Source: Elephas maximus indicus (taxonomy: Eukaryota > Chordata > Mammalia > Proboscidea > Elephantidae). Taken from it: a DNA stretch of 64,000 nt. Made by a program: the position numbers and the translations under genes. The notes below the pieces were generated by a model. It ran no database searches. It saw only the letters and a program-made list of their open reading frames with translations, and was not told the origin of the DNA. Location: NCBI RefSeq assembly GCF_024166365.1, contig NC_064819.1, positions 210,763,293 through 210,827,292 of the forward strand. Reading direction: 5' to 3'. Below, piece after piece: positions 23,124 to 34,385 of this stretch; within the stretch, counting starts at the first letter, position 1; every line of letters begins with the position of its first letter.

Positions 23124-23774
23124 TCATCAATAAGCAAAGTCATGATAAATGAGAAAAGATTGGAGTTGTCAAGGATTTCATTTTACTTGGACCCACAATC
23201 AGCACTCATGGAAGCAGCAGTCAGGAAATAAAAAGACAAATTGCATTGATCAACTCTGCTGCAAAATACCTCTTTAAAGTGTAGTAAAGCAAAGCTATCA
23301 CCTTGAAGACTAAGGTGCAACTGACCCAAGCCGTGGTATTTTCAATCACCTCATATGCATGTGAAAGCTGGTTGATGAATAAGGAAGACTGAATAAGAAT
23401 TGATGCCTTTGAATTGTGGTGTTGAAAAGAATATAGAATATACCATGGACTGCCAAAAGAACAAACAAATCTGTCTTAGAAGAAGTGTGACCAGAAAGTT
23501 CCTTGGAAGAAAGGATGGTGAGACTATGTCTCACACACCTTGGACATGTTGTCAGGAGGGATCAATCCCTGGAGAAGGACATCTTGCTTGGTAAAGTAGA
23601 TGGTCATCAAAAAAAGAAGAACTTCAATGAGATGGACTGACACAGTGGCTACAACAATGAGCTTAAACATAACAATGATTGTGAGGATGGCACAGGACCA
23701 GACAGCATTTCGTTCTGTTGTACACGGGGTTACTATGAGTCAGAACCTACTCAACAGCACCTAACAACAGCAAC
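23124..23774 (+). mobile_element. RTE LINE 3' end
   Basis: About 650 nt, homologous to 31733-32368 of the full copy, ending ctcaacagcacctaacaacagcaac. The frame is broken by several stops (for example tagtaaagc near 23281). Confidence 0.93.
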
Positions 23775-23870
23775 ATTTTTTTTTAAGTACAGAATAAGAA
23801 TTAAAATAAAAAGTATAGTGCCCTGACAAATAGCTGTTAGGTAACCTCTTAAGACAAAGTTGCTGAAATA

Positions 23871-24104
23871 TTGTTCTTGTTCTTAGCTGTAACTGAGTCA
23901 GCCCCTGACTCATGTTGACCCCAGATCTTTGTGATAGATAGGGTTTTTATGGGCTGATTTTTGGGAGCAGATTGCCAGGCTTTTCTTCCTAGTCCTTCTC
24001 ACCCTGGAAGCTCCCTTGAAACCTGTTCACCATCATAACAGCACACAAGCCTCTACTGACAGACAGGGGCTGCACATGACATTCATTGGCCAGAAATATT
24101 AGAG
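23871..24104 (-). repeat. SINE relative, divergent
   Basis: The tail side is cttgttcttagctgtaactgag and the interior 'gggagcagattgccaggctttt'. The head side extends to 'gcacatgacattcattggcc', unlike the common AfroSINE head, so it may be another afrotherian tRNA-SINE family. Confidence 0.6.
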
Positions 24105-25319
24105 TATATTCTTTCAATCACTGTACATTCTCTCATTCATATTACTATCTCATCAAGTTACTGACTCCTCCATATCCTATGTCCTAAAGTTGCATGATCA
24201 CTTTGGGTTCAAAAAGAAGCAGCTAAAAATGAAAGGTGTGTGCCAATGTAACCTGAACTCAGACCAATCGGTGAAGATATAGAAACAGGTGAAGGATAGA
24301 GAGAATCTGGAGTAAATGGCAAGTCACTGGAAGACCATTTGACAGACACTTGAAGTTATTTTCCCATTACAATGGTAAAGTCAGTGTGTGACATTGACTG
24401 AAGGGTCACTTGGGTGAGCCAAGGATTCTCATCAAAATATGAGGCATAAAACAGGTTCACTACTCTACTGGTATCTTTTGAGTGACAGTATCATAACCCA
24501 GCTTCCAGATGTGGTGTGCCCTTTTGTGGACACCTTGTTGAATCACTTCGCTGGTGATTTACTAAAAGTCGATGTGTTGATATCAAACGGGAAAAGAAAA
24601 TCATATTTACTACAATAACTTCTACATGATTAAAGACTCGGTGACTCTTAAAATCATTGATGGACATTTTTTTTTTCTTTCTTTTTTCCTCTTGGAACTG
24701 GACACAGGTCAAAGCCTCAAAGTTAATGCTTTCATTTTTAAGATTTATATTATTATCTTACATGGGATTAAAACACTAATGTAGCTTATACAAAAATTCT
24801 GTTTTCTTGTTTCTGGGAATCTTATTGAGGGGATTATATAGTCCCATGGGGAGATAATTTCCCTTATATTGTAAAGAATTAACTTTTTCTTTCATTTGCT
24901 TTAATGTAGCTGAGTTGTTAATTTGTAGCACATTGGTGGAAAAAAGCCACAGCAGGAAGCTTTTGGCTCTTACTGAGATATGTAAATTACAGTAATAATC
25001 TTTGCATTAAAAGTGATAAAATAAACTTAATGGGTCCAACCCTACAGTTCTGACTCTGAACACAAAAAAAAGGAGAAGTTATGAATAAAACTAGAAATGT
25101 TCAACTAAATTGAGCAGAGCTGTTTCCATAGATTATAATTCTTTAGCCTTTCTTAGAAGTTTCTTATGTAAACACACAAGCCGTTCTGTTCCTGATGAGG
25201 TTTTGTCTCACAGTTAATAGGGCTTTACCTGAACAAGTGTCATATCCATATAAATGTATATTAAACTTGAAGTCTGTTTCTCCTTTACAAAAAAAGAGAG
25301 AGATAAGCAGGGCTTCTGT
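24105..25319. other. Unassigned stretch
   Basis: About 1.2 kb without a recognised repeat or exon. The T/C-rich word at 24668-24688 is the only low-complexity part. Confidence 0.5.
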
Positions 25320-25533
25320 ACAATGGAGGCGAATGGATCTCTAAATATTTCTTTCCCTTACACCTCTGTGAAAGGTTGGCAGTTTGAATCCACCCAGAGA
25401 TTCTTCAGAAGGAGGGTCTGGTGATCTGCTTCCAACAGGTCGCAACCTTGAATACCCTATGGACTCTTCTACCCTGCGTACATGGGGTTTCCATAAGTCA
25501 AAACCTACTTGATGGCAAGTAACAACAACAGCT
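25320..25533 (+). repeat. SINE, third variant
   Basis: It carries the middle 'gtctggtgatctgcttccaacaggt' in place of the usual long-form block, then 'ggggtttccataagtcaaaacc' and the tail taacaacaaca. The head is poorly preserved. Confidence 0.75.
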
Positions 25534-25939
25534 GCTTGCTACCCTATCTGCAAGATTTCTTTGAAATAAGGTTCTCACTGTATCTTCAGAAGGTCCTTGT
25601 TAAAATACAAACATGTTGGGAAAAAGGAAGAAATAGAAACATTTTATCTCATTATTGTCCACTCAAAGAATTTCTATTTATTTATTTTTCCTCTGGCCTG
25701 TGCAGAGCCTTGAAAGAATGACAGGTAAGCGATATTGGTGCAGGGAAAATAGAAGAAAGGGAGGCTATCTGGGGTGTGAACTACTGTGAGGCTCTGGGCT
25801 GTAAGAGGAAGGGGTGTGTGGAGAAGTACACAGGCCAAGGAAGAGAACCTGATTAGCATGATATAATACAGTTACCATACTGCGCAGTTTCCTCTTGATC
25901 TTCCTCTGTCCCTGACTCTTTGGTATCAACAACAAAAAA
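25534..25939. other. Unassigned stretch
   Basis: Nothing recognised. Confidence 0.5.
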
Positions 25940-25976
25940 CAGAACTAACAATAATAATACCAGTAACGGAATGTTT
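25940..25976 (-). repeat. MIR relic, left part
   Basis: 'aacaataataataccagtaacgg' up to the TSD, continuing at 26371. This is the antisense MIR/MIR3 start region. Confidence 0.55.
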
Positions 25977-26370
25977 CTACCACCTGTCTTTCAGTTTGTC
26001 ATACTACGGTGACTTATGTGATACTACGATGCTAGAAGCACACCACAGTTATCTCAAATACCAGCAGAGTCACGCACGGTAGACATGTTTCAGTGGAGCT
26101 TCTAGATTAAGACCAATTAGAAGAAACACCTGGTGATCTATTTCAGAAAATTAATCAGTGAAAACCCTATGGATTACAACAGAATATTGGTAGATAGAGT
26201 AGTGAAAGATGAGCTGCCTAGAAAAGGTTAGAAGGCACTCAAAATACATAGCAGGAGCAACATTGGACTCCAACCTATTAAGGATCATAGGGATAGCACA
26301 GGACCAGGCAATGCTTTGCTCTGTTGAACATGGTATCACCATGAGTTGGAGCCAATCCAATGGCAACAGT
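25977..26370 (+). mobile_element. Internally deleted, non-autonomous RTE derivative
   Basis: The first ~265 nt match the RTE 5'UTR (compare 29151-29420: 'gtctttcagtttgtcatac', 'taccagcagagtcacgca', 'cagtgaaaaccctatgga', 'aggcactcaaaa'). Within a few bases it then joins the last ~110 nt of the RTE ('aaggatcatagggatagcacagg', 'atgagttggagccaatccaatgg'). All coding sequence for endonuclease and RT is missing. ggaatgttt lies on both sides (25968-25976, 26371-26379), so the 394-bp unit inserted as a whole, with its 5' end intact. An open frame at 26209-26478 crosses the junction and looks like chance. Confidence 0.88.
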
Positions 26371-26475
26371 GGAATGTTTGGAGGACTTACTATGTATTTT
26401 TTGAAACTCTGTGAAAGTCTTCACATGGATTATTTCAATTTACAGTTAATAGATAGGAGCATAAAAGGGAAATTA
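26371..26475 (-). repeat. MIR relic, right part
   Basis: 'gaggacttactatgtatttttt' and 'tcacatggattatttcaattt' match antisense MIR across the insertion point. Confidence 0.65.
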
Positions 26476-27339
26476 TAGAATGAGAAGCATAAAGCTAAAA
26501 TTTCTCTGAAAGAAGGTATTAATTCAATCTAATTGCATATGGCAAAATTACCATATTTTGTAGAAGGCCAGTCTTCAAAACATAGCATGCCTACCAACTC
26601 TACTATACACCATTTTAATTTTTGTCTTGTCCTTCCCATGATTGAGAATGGCCCTTCACAGAATCTGATACTTGAAGGAAAAAGAAAATAAGGAAAAAAG
26701 TACAAGACAAATTTTCTTCTCTTTGTGAATAGGAAGGTATATTTTGAAGCCCCACCCTAGTGCTCTAAAAGTAAATGATTTCTTTGTTTAATGAGATTTC
26801 CAGCATAACCAGGGCTGGTTCAAGTCACTTCACAGTGTATGTTATTTTTTTTTTTTTTATCTGCTCTGAATGGGTGTGCGTGTGCTCTGATTGGCTGGCC
26901 CTTATTGTACCAATCGTTATATATAGTATTTTGAATATCACCCCAGAGAATAACTGACAGAAAACTTGGAAGTAATTGTCACCTCATCCAAAAATCCAAT
27001 TATGCAGGGACTTGTATCAGAGTTGCAGGAAAGCTGTTAAATGTATCCAATGTGAGTAGCAGCTGCCTACTTTACTATTGCTCTCTAGAGAAATAATAGC
27101 GCAAGGATGCCCAAACTCTTAGGAGAATAAATCAAAACATTTATCTAGCTTTCCATACTCGACAGTTGCTTATGCTGGTCACGTTTTGACACACTGGAAT
27201 ATATGTGAATATTTTTTCAATTATTTTGTAGTTTACACATTTTCTTACAAAGTAATTATTACTATTAATAAGCATCTCAGTCTTTAAGTCTTGTTTATAT
27301 CAGTGCAGCAAAATAGTCTAAAGGGATTTTCCATCCACA
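26476..27339. other. Unassigned stretch
   Basis: Includes a T-run at 26846-26859. No repeat family or exon recognised. Confidence 0.5.
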
Positions 27340-27890
27340 CTCACTATTTAAAAATTATTGAACATTTATTAATACGCAAATTTATGTGATAGGTGCTATG
27401 AACGGTCAAAAAAAGACAATAAAATAAGGCCTTTCTCTCCTAAGTCATCCAGTATATGAAGAAATTTGTGCAATGTCTCTTGATTTAATTCTGCATTTCC
27501 TTAAGGGACAGTTTGTAGAAAATACATATGAATTTTTAAAGTAAAGACATGGATAAATCATTAGGAAATCTCTCCTGACTATGAGAATAATAACAAAACT
27601 GAAGTGCATTTATTGAATAAACATTTACTGAACATATTAAAATAAGCAAACAGACTGTGCTAGATGCCAGTGTTCTTGGGTATATTTGAAACAAAAATAA
27701 ATCTGATGTGACCCTGGATATAGCAGATAAATTCAGCTCAGTGTTTTCTGACATAAGTGTCTCAGAAGAAAAGCTTTCTAGCCTGGGGGAGAAATAGGGT
27801 AGGAGGTGAGGCTGGTGAGGAAGGCAAGAGCAAGATGAGAGAGAGCCATGTATGGATGCTGTGGAGCTTGACCTTTAACCTGTATGCAAA
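27340..27890 (-). repeat. L2/MIR-like relics
   Basis: 'ttattgaacatttattaatacg...gataggtgctatgaac' (27355-27405) and 'tattgaataaacatttactgaac...gtgctagatgccagtg' (27612-27673) follow the consensus of antisense L2 or MIR ends. Boundaries are loose and unassigned DNA lies between. Confidence 0.5.
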
Positions 27891-27956
27891 GATTAAAAAA
27901 AAAAGAAAGTAGCCTGGCTAGATTCTGCTTTTAGATAATAGTTGGTAGCTATACAA

Positions 27957-27970
27957 TTTTTTTTTTTTTA
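27957..27970. repeat. T-run next to SINE
   Basis: Fourteen T, ahead of the minus-strand SINE. Confidence 0.8.
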
Positions 27971-27994
27971 TACAAACTATGCAGCCCTTAAACA

Positions 27995-28160
27995 CTAAAA
28001 CCAAACCCGTTGCTGTCAAGTCAATTCCGACTCATAGTGACCCTATAGGACAGAGTAGAACTGCCCCATAAGGTTTCCAGGGAGCATCTGGTGGATTTGA
28101 ACTCCTGACCTTTTGGTTAGCAGCCATAGCCCTTAACCACTACACCACCAGGGTTTCCAG
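27995..28160 (-). repeat. AfroSINE-type SINE, short form, well preserved
   Basis: From aaaaccaaacccgttgctg to accaccagggtttcc. It is among the least diverged copies in the window. Confidence 0.93.
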
Positions 28161-28256
28161 TGGAGTCCTTAGGTTCTATAAATGGACAAAGGTGGTGACA
28201 GTTTAATGCAGATTGACAGTTAGGAATGCTTATCATTTGCCTTGTATTTGATGGGA

Positions 28257-28461
28257 CTTAGCCTGAGTAGCACAGTGGTTAAGCACTCGGCTCTTAACTG
28301 AAAGGTCAGAGGTTCAAATCCACCAGCCACTCCACTGGAGAAAGATGTGGCACTATGTTTGTGTAAAGATTGCAGGCTTGGAATTTACATGGAGCAGTTC
28401 TACTTGTCTTATAGGGTCACTATAAGTCAGAATTGACTCAATGGCAATGAGTTTTTTGGTA
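28257..28461 (+). repeat. AfroSINE-type SINE, long form
   Basis: The head is tagcctgagtagcacagtgg, then 'ggagaaagatgtggcactatg' (the middle block) and the tail tcagaattgactcaatggc. It lies ~100 bp from the opposite-strand short copy. Confidence 0.93.
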
Positions 28462-28548
28462 TCAGCTTAGCTGTGCAAATAGGGTGGAATTACATTAACT
28501 GGACCAAATTCCAAGACCTTTTAATGGAGAACTATATATAACACACTT

Positions 28549-29150
28549 GATGAAGACATCATATGTGAAGAAAACAAAAGGTTCTAAAAATGAAGAGAAA
28601 AAAGACCAAAATGGACGTCAGAAGAGACTCTGAAACTTGCTCTTGAATGTCAAGTAGCAAAAGGGAAAGGAAGAAATGATGAAGTAAGAGAGCTGAACAG
28701 AATATTTCAAAGGGTAGCTCAAGAAGACAAAGTAAAATATTATAATGAAATTTGAAAAGACCTGGAGGGAGAAAACCAAAGGGAAGAACATGCTAAGTAT
28801 ATCTCAAGCTGAAAGACTGAAGAAAGAATTCAAGCCTCGAGTTGCAATTCTGAAGGATTCTACGGACAAAATATTGAATGACTCAGGAAGCATCAAAAGC
28901 AGATGAAAGGAATATACAGAGTCACTATACCAAAAAGAATTGGTCGACGTTCAATCATTTCAGGAGGTAGCATGTGATCAAGAACTGATGATACTGAAGG
29001 AAGAGATCCAAGCTGCACTGAAGGCATTAGCAAAAGACAAGGCTCCACAAATTGACAGAATATAAACTGAGATGTTTCAAGAAATGGCTGCAGCACTGGA
29101 GTGCTCACTGATCTATCCCAAGAGGTTTAGAACATAGCTACTTAGCCAAC
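28549..29150 (+). mobile_element. Outer RTE LINE, left part
   Basis: Starts in the middle of the RTE (equivalent to 30407 in the inner copy) and runs through the linker before RT, stopping at tagctacttagccaac. Many stops are present. It resumes at 32369. The element is older than the RTE that splits it. Confidence 0.92.
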
Positions 29151-32100
29151 CCCCCACGTGTCTGTCGGTTTGTCGTACTGTGGGGGCTTGTGTGTTGCTG
29201 TGATGCTGGCAACTATGCCACCGGTATTCAGATACCAGCAGGGTCACCCATGGAGGACAGGTTTCAGCTGAGCTTCCAGACTAGGACAGACTAGGAAGAA
29301 GGACCTGACTGTCTGCTTCTGAAAAGCATTAGCCAGTGAAAACCTTATGAATAGCAGCGGAACATTGTCTGATATAGTCCTGGAAGATGAGCCCCCCAGG
29401 TTGGAAGGCACTCAAAAGATGACTGGGGAATAGCTGTCTCCTCAAAGTAGAGTCAACCTTAATGACATGGATGGGGTAAAGCTTCCGGGACCTTCATTTG
29501 CTGATGTGGCATGACTCAAAATGAGAAGAAACAGCTGCAAACATCCGTTAATAATCGGAACCTGGAATGTACGAAGTATGAATCTAGAAAAATTGGAAAT
29601 AGTCAAAAATGAAATGGGATGCATAAACATCGATATCCTAGGCATCAGTGAGCTGAAATGGACTGGTATTGGCCGTTTTGAATCGGACAATCATATAGTC
29701 TACTATGTTGAGAATGACAACTCGAGGAGGAATGGTGTTGCATTCATTGTCAAAAAGAACATTTCAAGATCTATCCTGAAGTACAATGCTGTCAGTGATA
29801 GGATAATATCCGTACCTCTACAAGGCAGACCAGTTAATATGATTATTATTCAAATTTATGCACCAACCACTAGGGCCAAGGATGAAGAAATAGAAGATTT
29901 TTATCACCTGCTGCAATCTGAAATTGATCGAACATGCAATCAAGATGCATTGATAATTACTGGTGATTGGAATGAGAAAGTTGGAAACAAAGAAGAAGGA
30001 TGAATAGTTGGAAAATATGGCCTTGGTGATAGAAACAATGACAGAGATCAAATGATAGAATTTTGCAAGACCAACGACTTCTTCATTGCAAAAACCTTCT
30101 TTCACCAACATAAACAGCATCAGGACCTGGCCAGATGGAACACACAGAAATCAAAGTGACTACATCTGTGTAAAGAGACAATGGAAAAGCTCAAAATCAT
30201 CAGTCAGAACAAGGCCAGGGGCCGACTGTGGAACAGATCATCAATTGCTCATATGCAAGTTCAAGGTGAAACTGAAGAAAATCAGAGGAAGTCCATGAGA
30301 GCCAAAATATGACCTTGAGCATATCCCACCTGAATTTAGAGACCATCGGAAGAATAGATTTGATGCATTGAACACTAGTGACTGAAGACCAGATGAGTTG
30401 TGGAATCACATCAAGGACATCATCCATGAAGAAAGCAAGAGGTCACTGAAAAGACAGGAAAGAAAGAAAAGACCAAGATGGATGTCAGAGGAGACTGTGA
30501 AACTTGGTCTTGAGGATCAAGCAGCTAAAGCCAAAGGAAGAATTGATGAAGGAAAAGAACTGAACAGAAAATTTCAAAAGAACTCTAGAGAAGACAGAGT
30601 AAAGTGTTGTAATGACATATACAAAGAGCTGGAGATGGAAAACCAAAAGGGAAGAACATGCTCGGCGTTTCTCGAGCTGAAAGAACTGAAGAAAAAATTC
30701 AAGCCTAGAGTTCCAATAGTGAAGGATTCCATGGAGAAAATATTAAACAATGCAGGAAGCATCAAAAGAAGATGGAAGGAATACACAGAGTCAGTATACC
30801 AAAAAGAATTAGTCGATATTCAACCATTTCAAGACGTGGCATATGATTAGGAACAGATGAGACTGAAGGAAGAAGTCCAAACTGCTCTGAAGGCATTGGC
30901 AAAAAACAAGGCTCTAGGAATTGATGGAATATCAATTGAGATGTTTCAATAAACAGATGCAGCGCTGGAGATGCTTACTCCTCTATGCCAAGAAATATAG
31001 AAGACAGCCTCCTGGCCAACTGACTGGAAGAGATCCATATTTATACCTATTCCCAAGAAAGGTGATCCAACCGAATGTGGAATGTATAGAACAATATTAT
31101 TAATATCACACGCAAGCAAAATTTTGCTGAAGATCATTCAAAAATGGCTGCAGCAGTATATCGACAGGGAACTGCCAGAAATTCAGGCAGGTTTCAGAAG
31201 AGGATGTGGAAGCAGGGATATCATTGCTGATGTCAGATGCACCCTGGGTAAAAGCAGAGAATACCAGAAGGATGTTTATCTGTGTTTTGTTGACTATGCA
31301 AAGGCATTCAACTGTGTGGATCATAACAAATTATGGGTAACACTGTGAAGAATGGGAATTCCAGAACACTTAATTGTGCTCATGAGGAGCCTTTACATAG
31401 ATCAAGAGGCAGTGGTTCAGACAGAACAAGGGGATAATGAATTGGTTTAAATTCAGGAAAGGTGTGCATCAGGGTTGTATTCTTTTACCATACCTATTTA
31501 ACCTATATGCTGAACAAATAATACGAGAAGCTGGACTATATGAAGAAGAACGGGGCATCAGGATTGGAGGAAGACTTATTAACATCCTGCGTTATGCAGA
31601 TGATACAACCTTGCTTGCTGAAAGTGAAGAGGAGTTGAAACACTTACTAATGAAGATCAAAGACCACAGCCTTCAGTATGGACTGCACTTCAACATAAAG
31701 AAAACAAAAATCCTCACAAATGGACCAATGAGCAACATCATAATAAATGGAGAAAATATTGAAGTTGTCAAGGATTTCATTTTACTTGGATCCACAATCA
31801 ACAGCCATGGAAACAGCAGTCAAGAAATCAAAAGACACTTTGCATTGGGTAAATCCGCTGCAAAGGACCTGTTCAAGGTGTTGAAGAGCAAAGATGTCAC
31901 CCTGAAGTCTAAGGAGTGCCTGACACAAGCGATGGTATTTTCAGTCACATCATATGCATGTGAAAGCTGGACAACAAATAAGGAAGACCGAAGAAGAGCT
32001 GATGCGTTTGAATTGTGGTGTTGGCAAAGAATATTGAATGTACCATGGACTGCCAAAAGAAAGAACAAATCTGTCTTGGACGAAGTGCAGTCAGAATGCT

Positions 32101-32368
32101 CCTTAGAAGCGAGGATGGTGAGACTGCATCTTACATACTTTGGACATGTTGTCAGGAGGGATCTGTCCCTGGAGAAGGACATCATGCTTGGCAGGGCACA
32201 GGGTCAGTGGAAAAGAGGAAGATCCTCAACGAGGTGGGTTGATGCAGCGGCTGCAACAATGAGCTCAAGCATAACAAGGATTGTAAGGATGGCACAGAAC
32301 AGGGCAGTGTTTCATTCTGTTGTGCATAGGGTCACTATGAGTTGGAACAGACTCGGCGGCACCTAACA
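29151..32368 (+). mobile_element. Full-length RTE LINE (3.2 kb) with 11-bp TSD
   Basis: A complete element from the 5' terminus cccccacgtg to cacctaaca. acttagccaac (29140-29150) and acttagtcaac (32369-32379) flank it, an 11-bp TSD with one change, inside an older RTE. The 5'UTR is about 370 nt, followed by one ORF for endonuclease plus RT that is broken by stops and frameshifts. At 3218 bp it has the normal length for RTE-clade LINEs. It is the best-preserved RTE here and the reference against which the other copies were read. Confidence 0.95.
29521..32366 (+). pseudogene. RTE ORF (endonuclease + reverse transcriptase), decayed
   Basis: In the intact family this protein nicks the target and copies RTE RNA into DNA. 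The endonuclease block at 29521-30003 keeps GTWNVRSMN, SELKWTG, IQIYAPT and GDWN (29962-29973). A TGA at 30001 then interrupts the same frame. The linker (30398-30850) lies in a second frame. RT follows: AGFRRGCGSRD and FVDYAKAFNCVDH at 31082-31348, then a shift to a third frame at 31437-32366 (309 codons) with GVHQGC, a normal YADD box at 31593-31604, and a C-terminal region rich in W, C and H (ELWCWQRILNVPW; YFGHVVRR). The stop TAA at 32364-32366 sits inside the terminal cacctaacaac, so the tail is almost entirely coding. The disabling changes look like ordinary decay. Confidence 0.9.
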
Positions 32369-33702
32369 ACTTAGTCAACTGACTGGAAGAGATCCATATC
32401 TTTGCCCATTCCAAAGAAAGGTGATTCAATCAAATGTGGAAATTATGGAAGAATATCGTTAATATCCCAAGGAAGTAAAGTTTTACTGAAGATCATTCAA
32501 AAGGGGTTACAATAGTACATTGACTGGGAACTGCAAGTAATTCAAGCTGAATTCAGAAAAGGATGTGGAATGAGGGATATCATTTTTGATGTCAGATGGA
32601 TTTTGGTTGAAAGCAGAAAATACCAGAGATGTTTACCTGTGTTTCATTGACATTTGATTGTGTGGATGATAACAAATTATTGATAACATTGTGAAGAATG
32701 GGAATTCCAGAACACTTAATTGTACTCATATTGAACCTGTACATAGACCAAGAGGTGGTTGTCCAAATAGAGCAAGGGATACCACATGGTTTAAAATCAA
32801 GAAAGGTGTGTGTCAGGGTGCACCCCTTCACCATACTTATTCAGTCTGGACACTGAGCAAATAATCTCGGAAGCAGGACTATATGAAGAAGAATGTGGCA
32901 TCAGGATTGGAGGAAGACTCATTAACAACCTGCATCATGGAGATGACACAACCTTGCTTGCTGAAAGTGAAGAGGACTTGAAGCACTTACTGATGAAGAT
33001 CAAAGACCACAGCCTTCAGTATGGATTGCACCTCAACATAAAGAAAACAAAAATCCTCAAACTGGACCAATGAGCAACATCAGGATAAACAGGGAAAGGA
33101 TTGAAGTTGTCAAGGATTTCATTTTACTAGGATTGACAATCAATGCCCATTGAAGCAGCAGTCAGGAAATCAAAGGACGCATTGGGAAAATCTGCTGCCA
33201 AAGACTTCTTTAAATTGTTAAAAAGCAAAGATGTCACTTTGAGGACTAAGGTGCGCCTGACCCAAGCCATGATATTTTCAATCACCTAATATACATGCGA
33301 GAGACGGACATTGAAAAAGGAAGACCAAAGAAGAATTGATGCTTTGAATTATGGTGCTGGAGAAGAATGTTGAATATACCATGGACTGCCAGAAGAATGA
33401 ACAAGTCTGTCTTGAAAGAAATACAGCCAGAGAGCTCCTTGGAAGAGAGGACGAAGAGACTTTGTCTCAAGTACTTTGGGCTTGTTATCAGGAAGGGCCA
33501 GTCCCTGGAAAGGAACATCATGCTTGGTAAAGTAAAGGGTCAGTTGAAAAGAAGACGACCCTAGATGAAATGGATTAACACAGTGGCTGCAACAATGGGC
33601 TCAAACACAGCAATTGCGAGAATGGTGCAGAACAGAGCAGCGTTTCATTCTGTTGTACATAGGGTCACTATGAGATGGAATCGACTACAGGGCACCTAAG
33701 AT
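32369..33702 (+). mobile_element. Outer RTE LINE, right part
   Basis: Continues the element of 28549-29150 from the duplicated acttagtcaac. RT and C-terminal regions are present, with many stops and small deletions. The RT box is changed to HGDD (near 32937-32948), and the frame 32810-33073 holds that part. The 3' end is actacagggcacctaag, where the tail is degraded. Confidence 0.93.
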
Positions 33703-34048
33703 AAAACACAAGGTCTTCCCTCAAAGGTTCACCTACTTCTAACTGGGAGGCTCCTGAATAAATGACTTAAACTGATGACATTCTCTTGTTAGCATCAATC
33801 TTGGCCACTTATCAAGTCAGCTTTCTTTGCAGACCTTGCCTCACCACTTGTGTGACTGAGGGGCTGCTGTAAGGATTCTGGTGTCTATTCCAAGAAGCTC
33901 TCTTCCAATGTGGATATGATTTCTGGCAATGTCTACCAACCATTCAGCATCAACTCTTCTGAGATAAGTGGATATTCACAGATAATGATACACTTTGGTG
34001 CTTTTAAACTACAGTGTATAACTGTAAGTAAACAGCATTTTCTACTGC
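33703..34048. other. Unassigned stretch
   Basis: Nothing recognised. Confidence 0.5.
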
Positions 34049-34129
34049 TTGGAGACATTCTACTCTGTCCTATAGGGTCGCTATGAGTCGGTATTGACTC
34101 GATGGCACTGGGTACTGGGTTATAGATAT
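34049..34129 (+). repeat. SINE 3' half
   Basis: ttctactctgtcctataggg through gagtcggtattgactcgatg. The 5' part is truncated. The tail is well conserved, suggesting a relatively late insertion. Confidence 0.88.
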
Positions 34130-34204
34130 TCTAGAAGAGAAGTTACCAAAACATTTTAATAGTCCCTGCACTGTTTAAATAGGCATATAGCTTCCAAGTT
34201 TATT

Positions 34205-34385
34205 ACTATAATAGATAACAAACATTTGCTAAGCACTGCCCACATGTGGGACACTGTCCTAAATACTTTATCTGTATATTGTATCATTTAGTCCCTTAAC
34301 TCCATTGGGTAGGGGGTTTTTATGCCCGTCTTGCCAAGAGTAGAAGTAAGGTTCAGAGATCTACCTAAGATTACAAAAGGGTCCT
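34205..34385 (-). repeat. MIR relic
   Basis: 'acatttgctaagcactgccc...gggacactgtcctaaatac', 'atcatttagtcccttaactcc' and 'aaggttcagagatctacctaag' follow antisense MIR from 3' end to head. Confidence 0.85.

Noticed and set aside
26209..26478. 89-codon frame
   Set aside because: It crosses the internal junction and the 3' boundary of the RTE deletion derivative, so it is accidental.
28257..28330. tRNA gene
   Set aside because: The head of each SINE has tRNA-like promoter words (tggttaagc..., ggttcaaatcc), but no full cloverleaf, and it continues into the SINE body.
31437..32366. Long open frame as a host gene
   Set aside because: Its motifs (GVHQGC, YADD, C-terminal W/C/H region) and flanking TSDs identify it as the RTE reverse transcriptase.
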